Positions 37,893-48,268 of a stretch of DNA of 64,000 bases are shown piece after piece. The position numbers and the translations under genes were made by a program. Position 1 is the stretch's first letter. Every line of letters starts with the position of its first letter. The stretch is from Nannocystis sp. (GTDB lineage: Bacteria > Myxococcota_A > Polyangia > Nannocystales > Nannocystaceae). Location: contig JADJRG010000013.1 in NCBI GenBank assembly GCA_016712315.1, positions 2,764,001-2,828,000 of the forward strand. Reading direction: 5' to 3'. Under the pieces are notes generated by a model that saw only the letters and a program-made list of their open reading frames with translations, was not told the DNA's origin and did no database searches.

Positions 37893-37898
37893 AAGGAG
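37893..37898 (+). promoter_or_regulatory. Shine-Dalgarno AAGGAG fixing a TTG start
   Basis: AAGGAG sits nine bases upstream of TTG 37908. Starting there gives (L)LTAKSFVMNLALVALGALAAAGC, an ideal lipoprotein signal. The ATG at 37872 has no ribosome-binding site and the ATG at 37932 removes the positive n-region, so TTG 37908 is the likely start. Confidence 0.55.
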
Positions 37899-37907
37899 AC
37901 CGCGTCG

Positions 37908-38621
37908 TTGCTCACCGCCAAGTCTTTCGTGATGAACCTTGCGCTCGTCGCTCTCGGCGCGCTCGCTGCCGCGGGCTGCTGGCAGAACCTCGACTATGGC
38001 AACCCGGCCTTCCGCTGCGCCCCGAACGATGGGGCTGACGCGTGCCCGGACGGCTACACCTGCTGTTCGGATGATCCGGCGACGGTCGGCGGCAAGCTGC
38101 CGGCGTATCGCGCCGGACAGGCGAGCGACCCAGACTTCGGGGTGGCGCTGTTCTCGGACAATAACAACCCGCTGGGCAACCAAGGGATGTGCACGGACAT
38201 CTCGCAGATCGTCAACCCGCTGAACAACGGCTGCCCCGTGCCCTGTAACCCGACGTGGGAGCCGGGGCAGATCTCTGAGGTGTGCGGCGGCGCGGTCTGC
38301 TGCCAGACCGAAGAGCTCGACCCGATGAAGGACTGCGTGCTGGACCCGATGACGTCGCGCTGGCGCGCGGTCTCAGGCAAGGACGTGCCAGGCCTGACCC
38401 AGTGGGGCAACGCACACGCGACCAACCAGGACCCGAACGCTACCGGCTGTCAGATGTTTGCCGGCACCGCGGACTTCGCGAACGCGACCCTGGCCGATTG
38501 TGTGTCACAGCTCTCAGTCGCCAATCAGCGCGGGTTTTGCAACGCGGTCTGCCCTTGCGTGGAGGACCGCTGCGAGCTGCTGAACCCGGGCGCCGCGCCC
38601 AAGTGCGGCCCCGCGATCTGA
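37908..38621 (+). CDS. Cysteine-rich lipoprotein
   Basis: A 237-residue exported lipoprotein with at least 18 cysteines. The lipobox is LAAAGC. The mature part is disulphide-rich: CAPNDGADACPDGYTCCSDD, CPVPCNP, VCGGAVCCQTEE, CQMFAG and FCNAVCPCVEDRCELL. This pattern is common in myxobacterial secreted proteins and suggests an extracytoplasmic binding or structural role. TTG 37908 is chosen for the reasons given in the ribosome-site entry. A good terminator follows at 38654. Divergent from the L,D-transpeptidase. Confidence 0.72.
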   Translation: MLTAKSFVMNLALVALGALAAAGCWQNLDYGNPAFRCAPNDGADACPDGYTCCSDDPATVGGKLPAYRAGQASDPDFGVALFSDNNNPLGNQGMCTDISQIVNPLNNGCPVPCNPTWEPGQISEVCGGAVCCQTEELDPMKDCVLDPMTSRWRAVSGKDVPGLTQWGNAHATNQDPNATGCQMFAGTADFANATLADCVSQLSVANQRGFCNAVCPCVEDRCELLNPGAAPKCGPAI

Positions 38622-38653
38622 GCCGCAGCGGCGCCCATTCGCGCGAACGCCGA

Positions 38654-38694
38654 CGAGCCCTGACCGCCCGCGCGGGGTCAGGGCTCGCGCTTTT
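38654..38694 (+). terminator. Rho-independent terminator after the Cys-rich lipoprotein
   Basis: A perfect 12-bp stem, cgagccctgacc (38654-38665) and ggtcagggctcg (38676-38687), has a 10-base loop and is followed by CGCTTTT (38688-38694). It ends the lipoprotein transcript ahead of topA. Confidence 0.75.
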
Positions 38695-38895
38695 CGCCGC
38701 TGTTCCGCGCCTTTCCGCGCCTTCTTCCCGATCTCCCTCCGACGTCTGTGGCCTACGGAGGAGGCAAGGGCGCTTTCGCGCGCTTCGCGGCGGCGAGGGC
38801 GCGAGGTGCACAGTTGGCCTCCTCCGATCCTTCAATTACATTCTGCCCCCCCGAGGTCCCGGCTGACGCTGGCGCCCGAGGTACCGAGCCCACCC

Positions 38896-41800
38896 ATGCC
38901 CTCATCCTCAAGCGCCCCGCGGGGCGGCTCCCGAGCCGCCAAGAGCGACCCAACGTCGGCCCAGCCGGCTCATGCCAAGACCGCCGGTGGTAAGGATGCG
39001 CCGGTCGACACTCCTGCGCTGAAGAAGACGGCGGCGAAGAAGGCCCCCGCGGCGAAGAAGACGGCGGCGAAGAAGACGGCGGCGAAGAAGGCCCCGGCGG
39101 CGAAGAAGACGGCGGCGAAGAAGGCCCCGGCGGCGAAGGCGACGGCGGCGAAGAAGGCCCCGGCGGCGAAGGCGACGGCGGCGGTGAAGGCGGCGCCCGC
39201 GGCGAAGAGGGCTCCCGCGGCGAAGAAGACGGCGGCGAAGAAGACGGCCGCGCGTCGACCTGCGCAGGCGGCCGAGGCGCTGGAGGACGACTACGAGGAC
39301 GGCCTGGAGGGCGTCGCGGCGGCGAAGGCCGCGGCCGGCAAGCAGCTCGTGATCGTCGAGAGCCCGGCGAAGGCGAAGACGATTAACAAGTACCTCGGGC
39401 CAGGTTTCATCGTACAGGCGTCGGTCGGGCACATCCGCGACCTGCCGACGAAGGCGGTCAAGGGCGCGAAGCAGCCGGTGCCGGGCGTCGACCTCGAGCA
39501 CGACTTCAGGCCGACCTACGTGGTCCTGCCGGCGAAGGCGAAGACGGTGAACGAGCTGAAGCGGCTCGCGAAGGGCGCCTCCGAGGTGTGGTTCGCGACC
39601 GACCTTGATCGCGAGGGAGAGGCGATCGCCTGGCACTTGGCGCAGGTGCTCGGGATCCCGCCAGCGAAGGCGAAGCGGGTGGTGTTCAACGCGATCACCC
39701 AGGCGGACGTGAAGCGCGCGTTCGCGAACCCGCGGCCGATCAACGTCGACAAGGTGAACGCCCAGCAGGCGCGCCGGATCCTCGATCGGATCGTCGGCTA
39801 CCAGGTGTCGCCGCTGCTGTGGAAGAAGGTCGCCCGCGGGCTGTCGGCGGGGCGGGTGCAGTCGGTGGCGGTGCGGCTGATCGTCGAGCGTGAGCGCGAG
39901 ATCGGCGCCTTCGTGCCCGATGAGCGCTGGCAGGTGGGCGTGCGCCTCTGCGAGGACCCCGGCCGCGCCCCGGCGTTGGCCGGCTCCTGGCAGGCGTTCT
40001 CGGCGTCCGCGGACGAGAAGGGCAAGGGCCCGACGGTGCGCCGCCAGGTCGAGTGGATGAACGAGCAGGCGGCGCTGCGCGCGGAGCTGGTCGAGCTGGC
40101 GGGGCAGCGCTGGGAGCTGGGTACGTCGGCGCAGGAGGTGCGTGACCTCAGCGCCGAGATCGCGGCGGTGGCGACGGCGGTGGGGCTGACAGGCGTGACG
40201 GTGGCGAGCCGCGAGAACCCGCGCGCGAAGGGGCCGGCGCGCTGGATCCGGACGGTGCACGGCGAGCTGGGCGCGGGGCTGCGCTACCGCGTCCGCTCGA
40301 TCGAGACCAAGCGGACGAGCTCGCGGCCGAGCCCGCCGTTCATCACGTCGTCGCTGCAGATCGCGGCGGCGAACCAGCTCGGCTTCAGCGCGCTGCGGAC
40401 GATGCGCACCGCGCAGGCGCTGTACGAGGGGATCGCGCTGCCAGGGGAGGGGCAGGTCGGTCTGATCACGTATATGCGCACCGACTCGACCAACCTGTCC
40501 GCAGAGGCAGTCGCGCAGATCCGCGGCTTCATCGGCGCCGAGCTGGGGGCGCCGTACCTGCCCGCGAGCGCGAACAGCTACGCGTCGAGCAATAAGGACG
40601 CGCAAGAGGCCCACGAGGCGATCCGACCGACCGACGTGAGCCGCCACCCGGCGGCGATCCGCGCGGCGCTGAGCGAGGAGCAGTACAAGCTCTACAAGCT
40701 GATCTGGGACCGCGCGGTGGCGTCGCAGATGACCCCGGCGCTGTGGGACTCGACGGGGGTGAACTTGGAGCGCGTCGACCAGCCCACAGGGGCGGTGATC
40801 CGCGCGACCGGCCGGGTCTTGGGCTTCGACGGCTACTTGCGGGTGACCGGGCTGCCCGTGTCGGAGGAGCAGACGCTGCCGGCGCTGCGCGAGGGGCAGG
40901 TCGTCGGCGCCTTCGCGATCGAGCCGGAGCAGCGCTTCTCGAGCCCTCCGCCGCGCTACAGCGAGGCGTCGCTGGTGAAGACGCTCGAGGCGGAGGGGAT
41001 CGGCCGGCCGTCGACCTACGCGTCGATCATCCAGGTGATCCAGGACCGCAAGTACGTCGAGCAGGTGGAGCGCCGCTTCCACGCGACCCACCTGGGTGAG
41101 GTGGTCACGGACAAGCTGATCGAGGCGTTCTCGTCGCTGATGAACGTCGGCTACACGCGCTCGATGGAGGCGGAGCTCGATAAGATCGAGGACGACGGCG
41201 CCGACTGGGTGGCGATGCTCGGGCGCTTCTACGGCGACTTCAAGACTTCGCTAGAGAGCGCGCACGAGCAGCTCACGCACGCGAAGGCGGAGTCGGAGCC
41301 GGCGGTGTACGCGTGCCCGAAGTGCGGCGGGCGCACGTGCTATCGCTTCGGCAAGAACGGGCGCTTCTTGTCGTGCACTCGTTATCCAGAGTGCGACTAC
41401 GCGGCGCCGATCAACCGCGACGGGGTGCCGCTGCTGCCCGAGCGGGTGGACATCGTCTGCCCGGAGGACTCCTCGGAGATGGAGCTGCGTAAGAGCCGCT
41501 TCGGGCCGTTCATCGCGTCGCTCCGGTATCCAGAGACCAAGTACGTGGTCAACCTGGACAAGAAGAGCGGGATCAAGATCCCGGCGCCGCCGCCGCTGCT
41601 GGTCGACGAGCTGTGTGAGAAGTGCGGGGCGCAGCTCAACCTGCGCACGGGTAAGCGCGGGCCCTGGCTCGGCTGCTCGCGCTTCCCGAAGTGCCGGGGG
41701 CGGATGGCGTGGGCGAAGCTGGGCGAGCCGCGGCAGGCGGAGCTGACGGCGCTGCTGGCCGCGCACGAGCGCAAGCACCCCGCCGTGGTGCTGCGTCGCC

Positions 41801-41979
41801 GCGACGGCTCGGTGATCGCGGATGGTACGCCGGTGGCTTCGTTGTTGATCGAGAGCGGGGTCGCGGCGCTGGTGGTCCACCCGGAGGTCGCGGCCGAGCA
41901 GGCGCTCGCGCGTGAGCAGGCGAAGGCGCCCGTGGCCGCGGCGGCGCTCGCTCCGGCGGCGCCGGCTCCGGCCGGGTGA
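38896..41979 (+). CDS. topA: DNA topoisomerase I with N-terminal Lys/Ala-rich tail
   Basis: A 1027-residue type IA topoisomerase that relaxes negative supercoils. ATG 38896 starts MPSSSSAPRGG; residues about 36-125 are a histone-H1-like Lys/Ala/Pro tail. The Toprim domain is KQLVIVESPAKAKTINKYL with FATDLDREGEAIAWHL. The active-site tyrosine is Y526 in GLITYMRTDSTNLS. Three C-terminal zinc ribbons follow: CPKCGGRTC...CTRYPEC is intact, the second (IVCPEDSSEMEL...YPETKY) has lost cysteines, and the third (CEKCGAQLN...CSRFPKC) is intact. In several actinobacteria the basic tail is C-terminal, so an N-terminal tail is notable. Confidence 0.97.
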   Translation: MPSSSSAPRGGSRAAKSDPTSAQPAHAKTAGGKDAPVDTPALKKTAAKKAPAAKKTAAKKTAAKKAPAAKKTAAKKAPAAKATAAKKAPAAKATAAVKAAPAAKRAPAAKKTAAKKTAARRPAQAAEALEDDYEDGLEGVAAAKAAAGKQLVIVESPAKAKTINKYLGPGFIVQASVGHIRDLPTKAVKGAKQPVPGVDLEHDFRPTYVVLPAKAKTVNELKRLAKGASEVWFATDLDREGEAIAWHLAQVLGIPPAKAKRVVFNAITQADVKRAFANPRPINVDKVNAQQARRILDRIVGYQVSPLLWKKVARGLSAGRVQSVAVRLIVEREREIGAFVPDERWQVGVRLCEDPGRAPALAGSWQAFSASADEKGKGPTVRRQVEWMNEQAALRAELVELAGQRWELGTSAQEVRDLSAEIAAVATAVGLTGVTVASRENPRAKGPARWIRTVHGELGAGLRYRVRSIETKRTSSRPSPPFITSSLQIAAANQLGFSALRTMRTAQALYEGIALPGEGQVGLITYMRTDSTNLSAEAVAQIRGFIGAELGAPYLPASANSYASSNKDAQEAHEAIRPTDVSRHPAAIRAALSEEQYKLYKLIWDRAVASQMTPALWDSTGVNLERVDQPTGAVIRATGRVLGFDGYLRVTGLPVSEEQTLPALREGQVVGAFAIEPEQRFSSPPPRYSEASLVKTLEAEGIGRPSTYASIIQVIQDRKYVEQVERRFHATHLGEVVTDKLIEAFSSLMNVGYTRSMEAELDKIEDDGADWVAMLGRFYGDFKTSLESAHEQLTHAKAESEPAVYACPKCGGRTCYRFGKNGRFLSCTRYPECDYAAPINRDGVPLLPERVDIVCPEDSSEMELRKSRFGPFIASLRYPETKYVVNLDKKSGIKIPAPPPLLVDELCEKCGAQLNLRTGKRGPWLGCSRFPKCRGRMAWAKLGEPRQAELTALLAAHERKHPAVVLRRRDGSVIADGTPVASLLIESGVAALVVHPEVAAEQALAREQAKAPVAAAALAPAAPAPAG
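39010..39252. repeat. Tandem degenerate repeat encoding KKTAAKKAPAA units
   Basis: The DNA repeats blocks such as aagaagacggcggcg and aaggccccggcggcg about a dozen times. They encode Lys/Thr/Ala/Pro units of the TopA tail. The tandem nature should make the tail length variable between strains. Confidence 0.8.
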
Positions 41980-41997
41980 GCGTTTGTTGCCTGGGGG

Positions 41998-42031
41998 CGT
42001 GTTCACGATCGCGAGCACGATCGTGAACATG
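41998..42031. terminator. Hairpin between convergent topA and phosphatase genes
   Basis: gttcacgatcg (42001-42011) and cgatcgtgaac (42018-42028) form a perfect 11-bp stem with a six-base loop, and pairing continues outward by about three more base pairs including a G-U. It lies 20 bases after the topA stop and 17 bases before the stop of the convergent phosphatase gene. There is no U run, so it would be a two-way, Rho-assisted terminator or a clash-preventing structure. Confidence 0.5.
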
Positions 42032-42045
42032 ACCCCGGCGCGCGC

Positions 42046-42546
42046 TCAGGGGTCGCGTCGGTGTTGCTCGAGCAGGCGCTCGCAGCCGCGCCAGAGCAGC
42101 TCGCAGACGGCGTCGAAGCCGGCGGGGCCGCCGCTTACGGGGTCGGGGACGTCGAGCTGGGGGCCGCGGCCGCTCGGGTGGACCAGCTCGCCGAAGAGGC
42201 GGACGCGGGCGCGCATGGTGGGCGTCGGGCCGAAGGCGGAGGGGGTGAGCAGGCGCTGGATCTCGCGCAAGACGGCGCGATCCATGACCAGCACGTCGTC
42301 GAAATTAAAAAAATCGTCGCGGATGAGCTGACGGGCGCGGCCGCTGAGGGCGACGCCGCGGCGCTCGGCTGCGGCGACGCTGTGCGGGTGCGGGGCGCGG
42401 CCGGTCAGGGCGTCGACGCCGGCAGAGTCGACCTCGATCTGGCCGTGGAGGCCGCGCTGCTGGACGAGGTGGGCGAAGATCCCCTCGGCCAGCGGCGAGC
42501 GGCAGTAGTTGGCATAACAGACGAAGAGGACCCGGCGCGGGGGCAT
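42046..42546 (-). CDS. Low-molecular-weight protein tyrosine phosphatase
   Basis: A 166-residue phosphatase. The P-loop CX5RS is VCYANYCRSPLAEG with nucleophile C10, R16 and S17. The general acid loop appears as DVPDPVSGG near residue 133. The longer frame upstream of ATG 42546 is an Arg-rich shadow of the neighbouring gene, so this start is used. It dephosphorylates tyrosine (or arginine) on cytoplasmic proteins and is often paired with exopolysaccharide kinases, none of which is here. The gene begins eight bases after the lipoprotein gene's stop, suggesting cotranscription. Confidence 0.9.
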   Translation of the reverse strand: MPPRRVLFVCYANYCRSPLAEGIFAHLVQQRGLHGQIEVDSAGVDALTGRAPHPHSVAAAERRGVALSGRARQLIRDDFFNFDDVLVMDRAVLREIQRLLTPSAFGPTPTMRARVRLFGELVHPSGRGPQLDVPDPVSGGPAGFDAVCELLWRGCERLLEQHRRDP

Positions 42547-42554
42547 CGCGGGGC

Positions 42555-43226
42555 TCAACGGAGCAGCTCTTGGACCTTGGGGTCGTCTTTGACGACCTCG
42601 AAGGTGGGGTCGTAGCCGACGGTCTTGAGGAGCTTCTTGCCGCCGCGTTTCTTGACCTCGGTGAGGTGGGTGATGGTGGCCTCGATGTCGCCGGTGAGGG
42701 CGGCCATCTTGGCGAGGCTGAAGCTGGGATCGGCGAACTTGGGGTCCTTGTCGCGGGCCCACTCGTAGAAGGCGGCGGCGCGCTCCGGCTCGCCAGACAA
42801 GCCCTCGGCGCGGGCGTGCGCGGCCTTGGCGAGGTCGACGACGGTGACCCCCGCGGCCTCGGCCTCCTCGAGGGCCTTGCGCGCGCGGTCGTCCTTCGTG
42901 CGCTTGTTCTTGACCTCGTCGAGGAGCTTCTTGTGGAGCTCGGCCGGGTCCGCGGCTGGGTCCGCGGCTGGGTCCGCGGCGGGTTCGCCAGCGCTCGCGG
43001 CGGCTTCGCCGGTGGGCGCCGCGGGGTCGGTGGGCGCCGCGGTGGGCTCCGCGGCCGGGGCGGCGCTCTCGCCCGCAGGGGCGGCGACGACGGGGACCTG
43101 GGCGGGGGGGGCGTCTTGGGGCGCCTCCGCGGCCTTGGGGGGCTCCTTGGCGGGCGGGTCGCCGCCGCAGGCGAGGAGCAGGAGGGCGATGGGGAGCGTG
43201 ACCGAGAGTCTGCGCATGGCCTGCAT
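42555..43226 (-). CDS. Lipoprotein with Ala/Pro linker and TPR-like C-terminus
   Basis: A 223-residue lipoprotein started at ATG 43226 (MQAMRRLSVTLPIALLLLACGG), lipobox LLLAC. Residues about 25-95 are an Ala/Pro/Glu-rich linker with a tandem DPAADPAADPAA run (DNA near 42950-42985). The C-terminal part (AAAFYEWARDKDPKFADPSFSLAKMAALTGDIEATITHL) resembles TPR helices, and GGKKLLKTVGYDPTFEVVKDDPKVQELL resembles the closing block of TPR peptide-binding proteins. ATG 43217 would also be a valid start. It is likely a periplasmic scaffold; no client is evident. Cotranscribed with the phosphatase. Confidence 0.72.
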   Translation of the reverse strand: MQAMRRLSVTLPIALLLLACGGDPPAKEPPKAAEAPQDAPPAQVPVVAAPAGESAAPAAEPTAAPTDPAAPTGEAAASAGEPAADPAADPAADPAELHKKLLDEVKNKRTKDDRARKALEEAEAAGVTVVDLAKAAHARAEGLSGEPERAAAFYEWARDKDPKFADPSFSLAKMAALTGDIEATITHLTEVKKRGGKKLLKTVGYDPTFEVVKDDPKVQELLR

Positions 43227-43345
43227 GCTATCCCGGAAAGGTCGCGGGATCACCTTTGTCGCGCGCCGCGTGGAGCCGCGTGTTTGCGGCGCGGCGGGCT
43301 TGAGCTGTCGCGGACGGCGGGCTTTGGCGTATCGTCGACGGGCTC

Positions 43346-45009
<1,664 letters not shown>

Positions 45010-45010
<1 letters not shown>

Positions 45011-45840
45011 TGATGTCGACGCGATCTCTGTCGTGGATGAGCCCTGCGCTGGCTGTCTTTTGGGTCATCTCTGGCTGCGGCGGGCTGACGCCGATCGAGG
45101 ACGACGGCGGCGAGGGCGGCGCGGTGCCGCCGGCGGTGCGGGCGGCGTTCGCGGGGAGCTGCGCGACGCCAGGGTGTCACGACTCGGGGAGCCGCGCGGG
45201 CGGGCTGTCGCTGGCGGACGCGGACCTGGGCGGGCTGGTCGGCGCGCCGTCGGCAGGGTCGAGCTTGCCGCTGGTGGAGATCGGCGACGTGCTGGGCTCG
45301 TACCTGGCGGTCAAGATGCTGCCCGACGACGTGCTGGCCGCCCAAGGGGTGATGCGGGCGGGTAACCGGATGCCGATCGGCGGGGAGGCGACGAACCCGA
45401 ACAACGCGACGATCTTGGCGTGGATCGCGGGCGCGGAATTCCCGGGGGGCGACTCGACGACGACGACCGGCGATACGACGACGGACGCGACGACGGACGC
45501 GACGACGGCGGGCGGCAGCGGCTTCGACGCGGAGGTGTGGCCGATCTTGAGCATGAAGTGCTCGTGCCACCTGGCGGACCCGAACGACGGGCTGAACGGG
45601 GAGCTGTCGTTCCCGATGGCGACGGCGTACGCGGATCTGGTAGGCGCTCCGTCGATCGATCTGCCGGCGATGAACCTGGTCGAGCCGGGGGATCCGTCGC
45701 AGAGCTACTTGTTCCTCAAGATCGAAGGCACGCACGTGGCCGCCGGCGGCGCGGGCGTGCAGATGCCGATCGGCGCGCCGCTCAGCGACGGGGAGATCGC
45801 GACGATCGAGGCGTGGATCGTCGCGGGCGCGCCGGAGTGA
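45010..45840 (+). CDS. Heme-type lipoprotein with non-standard CxnCH motifs
   Basis: A 276-residue lipoprotein whose ATG 45010 overlaps the preceding stop (TGATG), so translation is coupled. MMSTRSLSWMSP, a hydrophobic core and the lipobox VISGC (Cys23) are followed by two repeats of the Planctomycete-cytochrome-like type. Their heme-like motifs are unusual: CATPGCH (C51-H57, four residues between the cysteines) and KCSCH (one residue between). The two repeats end with NRMPIGG/VQMPIGAP and a closing AWIAGAEF/AWIVAGAP helix. A DATTDATT linker joins them. It is presumably a periplasmic-face partner of the barrel cytochrome. Heme loading is uncertain. Confidence 0.72.
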
Positions 45841-45848
45841 GCGGCGCG

Positions 45849-47450
45849 CTAGGTCGCGGCGCTGCGGCCGGGGAGGAGCTGGGCGAGCGCGGCGTCGAGG
45901 TCGGCGCCGCGGAGGGGCTTGGAGAGGACCGCGTCGAAGCGGTGCTGCTCGGCGAAGCCGGCCGCCCTCGCGGCGCTGTGCGCGGTGAGGGCGATCAGCG
46001 GCGGGCGGTCGGCGAGCGGGCGCGCGCTGAGGTGCTGGGCGACCCGCCCGCCGCCTCCGCCTGGCATCTCGAGGTCGACGATGATGAGGTCGAAGCGGGC
46101 CGCGGCGACGCTGTCGAGCACGGCGAGGGTGTCGTTGACGGCGGTGACGTGGTGGCCTCGATCCTCGAGGGCGCGCGCGAGCAGGAGGTTGTTGATCGGG
46201 TCGTCGTCGGCGATCAAGACGGCGAGGCGCGATGAGACCGGCGTCGGAGCGGCAGGCGGGGGCGCGGCGGGGGCGCTGGCGGGGCTGAGGGTGAGGGTGA
46301 GGGTGAAGATGGTGCCGCGGCCGAGCTCGCTGTCGACGCGCACCTCGCCGCCGTGGGCTCGGATGATCCGCCGGACGATCGCGAGGCCGAGGCCCGTGCT
46401 GGGCTCGCCGAGGGTGCCGGGATGGCCGCGCTGGAAGGGCTCGAAGATGCCGGCGACCCGCTCGGGGGCGATGCCGACGCCGTGATCCTCCACGGTGATC
46501 TCGGCGCGGCCTTGGCGCTCGCAGAGGCGCAGCAGGACGGTGCCGCCGGGGGGCGAGAACTTGAGCGCGTTGGTGATCAGGTTGGTGAGCGCCTGGGTGA
46601 TCTTGTGCGGATCGAGGGCGACCGCGCGCAGTCGGGCGTCGTCGTCGGCGTGTTGGTCGAGGTGGATGGTGATCTGCTTGTCGATCGCGAGCTCGCGGGC
46701 GAGGCGGGCGCTGCGATCGAGGAGCGCGGGCAGATCGGTTGGTGCGAGGTTGAGGCGGATGACGCCGGCCTCGACGGTGCTGAGGTCGAGCAGGTCTTCG
46801 ATCTGGGCGAGCAGGTGGCGGCTCGATCGTTGGAGGTAGTCGAGCATGTCGCGGTTGGGGTTGGAGACGCCTTGGCCGGCTTGGTGCGCGAGCCGCTCGG
46901 CGACCCCGAAGATCCCGGCGAGGGGGTTGCGCAGGTCGTGGGCGACCATGCCGAGGAGCTCGTTCTTCTCGCGGATCAAGCGCTGGAGGGCGTGGTTCTG
47001 GCGGGTGAGCTCGCGCTGGGTGGTGGTGAGGTCGCTGTTGAGGCGCGTCATCTCGAGGACGAGATCGGTGACCGGGCGGGACTGCTCGCAGGTCTCTTTG
47101 ATCGCGGCTCGGAGCGCGTTGCTCTGCTCGTTGTTCAGCCGGCCGAGCTCCTTGATGATCGCGATGAGGTCCCTCTCCTGCATGGTCGCGAAGATGAGCA
47201 GGCGATCGCCGATTCGGGCGCCGGCGAGGGAGAGAGGGGCGGCGTCGCAGCGCATGAGCAGCTCCCAACCCGCGGCGTAGCCGGCCCTGTGGAGCTCCTC
47301 CAGGAAGGCCGTGAGCTTGGTGTGTGCGCTCTCATCGATGAGCTCGGTGAGGGCGGCGCCCGGCGACGGCGGCGCGATGTCGTGGGTCTTGAGGAGCACC
47401 TCGTGGACGCGGCCGTCGAGGCCGCAGAGGAGGGTGAGGTGGCTGATCAT
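45849..47450 (-). CDS. Hybrid histidine kinase with PAS-like input and receiver
   Basis: A 533-residue soluble hybrid kinase. Residues 1-125 look PAS-like (LLCGLDGRVHEVLLKTHDI). A coiled coil leads to HisKA (LLGMVAHDLRNPLAGIFGV) and HATPase (ALTNLITNALKFSPPGG, EDHGVGIAPERV, PSTGLGLAIV). The receiver has the acidic pair LIADDDPIN, phospho-Asp in LIIVDLEMPGGGG and the conserved Lys in VLSKPL. The start ATG 47450 overlaps the stop of the cobalamin-binding gene (ATGA), so the B12-binding protein is the probable input partner. The upstream frame extension is an Arg-rich shadow. No separate output regulator adjoins. Confidence 0.9.
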   Translation of the reverse strand: MISHLTLLCGLDGRVHEVLLKTHDIAPPSPGAALTELIDESAHTKLTAFLEELHRAGYAAGWELLMRCDAAPLSLAGARIGDRLLIFATMQERDLIAIIKELGRLNNEQSNALRAAIKETCEQSRPVTDLVLEMTRLNSDLTTTQRELTRQNHALQRLIREKNELLGMVAHDLRNPLAGIFGVAERLAHQAGQGVSNPNRDMLDYLQRSSRHLLAQIEDLLDLSTVEAGVIRLNLAPTDLPALLDRSARLARELAIDKQITIHLDQHADDDARLRAVALDPHKITQALTNLITNALKFSPPGGTVLLRLCERQGRAEITVEDHGVGIAPERVAGIFEPFQRGHPGTLGEPSTGLGLAIVRRIIRAHGGEVRVDSELGRGTIFTLTLTLSPASAPAAPPPAAPTPVSSRLAVLIADDDPINNLLLARALEDRGHHVTAVNDTLAVLDSVAAARFDLIIVDLEMPGGGGGRVAQHLSARPLADRPPLIALTAHSAARAAGFAEQHRFDAVLSKPLRGADLDAALAQLLPGRSAAT

Positions 47451-48130
47451 GCGTGCCTCGTCGCGCGCTGCTCGAAGATCTGGTTGGCCAGGTGTACGGC
47501 GGTCATGGCGTCGCTGGCGTACCCGTCCGCCCCGACCTCGCGCCAGGAGCCAGGGGCGCTGAAGGCGGCGCCGCCGACGAGCACGATGGTGGTCGCGATC
47601 CCAGGGCTGCTGCGGAGGGCGAGGATCAGCTCGCGCGTGTCCACTCGGTGCTCGGGGATGGTGACGGAGAGGGCGAGCACGTGGGCGCCGCGCGCCGCGA
47701 CCGCGGCGAGGATCGCCTTGGCCGGGATCCTGGTGCCGAGATAGTATGTATCCCAACCATTCAACTCGAAGAGGTCGGTGACCATGCGCAGGCCGATCTC
47801 GTGGTGCTCGTCGCCCACGCAGGCGCTGACGAGCGCGCGGCCGCGGCGGGTGGTGGCGAAGAGCTGGGGGTAGAGCCGCGACATGAGGGACTGCGCGGCG
47901 GCGCTGACGAAGTGCTCGTGGGCGATGGTGATCTCGTTGGCCTGCCAGCGGCGGCCGACCTCATACAGCACGGGTTGGAGGATCTCGAGGTAGAGCCGCT
48001 CGATGGTGAGGCGGCCGGCGTGGAGCTCGCCGAGGAGCGTCGAGGTGGCTTGGTCGCGGCGGGTCGCGAGGAGCAGGTCGAGGTAGCGCTGCGCGAGGTC
48101 GGAGAGGGGTTGGTCGGGCGACGACGACAT
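47447..48130 (-). CDS. CarH/LitR-like cobalamin-binding photosensor domain protein
   Basis: A 227-residue cytoplasmic protein consisting of a helical bundle plus a B12-binding domain and no DNA-binding part. The photoreceptor-type motif Wx9EH is intact (W62, E72, H73 in RRWQANEITIAHEHF) and the B12 lower-ligand motif ExHxxG is intact (E108, H110, G113 in GDEHHEIGL). These are the features of adenosylcobalamin photoreceptors (CarH); here the MerR domain is absent. It overlaps the hybrid kinase gene by four bases. ATG 48130 is chosen; GTG 48142 is possible. Predicted light or B12 sensor for that kinase; inference from coupling. Confidence 0.82.
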   Translation of the reverse strand: MSSSPDQPLSDLAQRYLDLLLATRRDQATSTLLGELHAGRLTIERLYLEILQPVLYEVGRRWQANEITIAHEHFVSAAAQSLMSRLYPQLFATTRRGRALVSACVGDEHHEIGLRMVTDLFELNGWDTYYLGTRIPAKAILAAVAARGAHVLALSVTIPEHRVDTRELILALRSSPGIATTIVLVGGAAFSAPGSWREVGADGYASDAMTAVHLANQIFEQRATRHA

Positions 48131-48234
48131 AGCCGGGGACACGACACCGTTGTCTCAGGTGGCGCGCTCGGTCACAAGATAGCCATCCGCGGGGGATCCG
48201 CGGCCAGGCGGCAAACTACGAGAGGTGCGGGTTT

Positions 48235-48252
48235 CCCCGCGCTTCGGCGGGG
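48235..48252. other. GC hairpin between xseA and the B12-sensor gene
   Basis: ccccgc (48235-48240) and gcgggg (48247-48252) form a six-pair stem with a six-base loop, downstream of the minus-strand xseA stop at 48269. A second short inverted repeat, ccgcgg...ccgcgg, lies near 48187. Neither is followed by a T run, so only a weak terminator role is possible. Confidence 0.3.
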
Positions 48253-48268
48253 GGTCGTCGCTCGCGTG

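Noticed and set aside
37872..37907. The ATG at 37872 as the start of the Cys-rich lipoprotein.
   Set aside because: No ribosome-binding site precedes it, and it would add an N-terminal extension that disturbs the signal peptide; TTG 37908 has AAGGAG at good spacing.
39001..39260. A possible mobile or satellite repeat in the topA 5' region.
   Set aside because: It is in frame and encodes the Lys/Ala tail, so it is coding repeat and not an inserted element.
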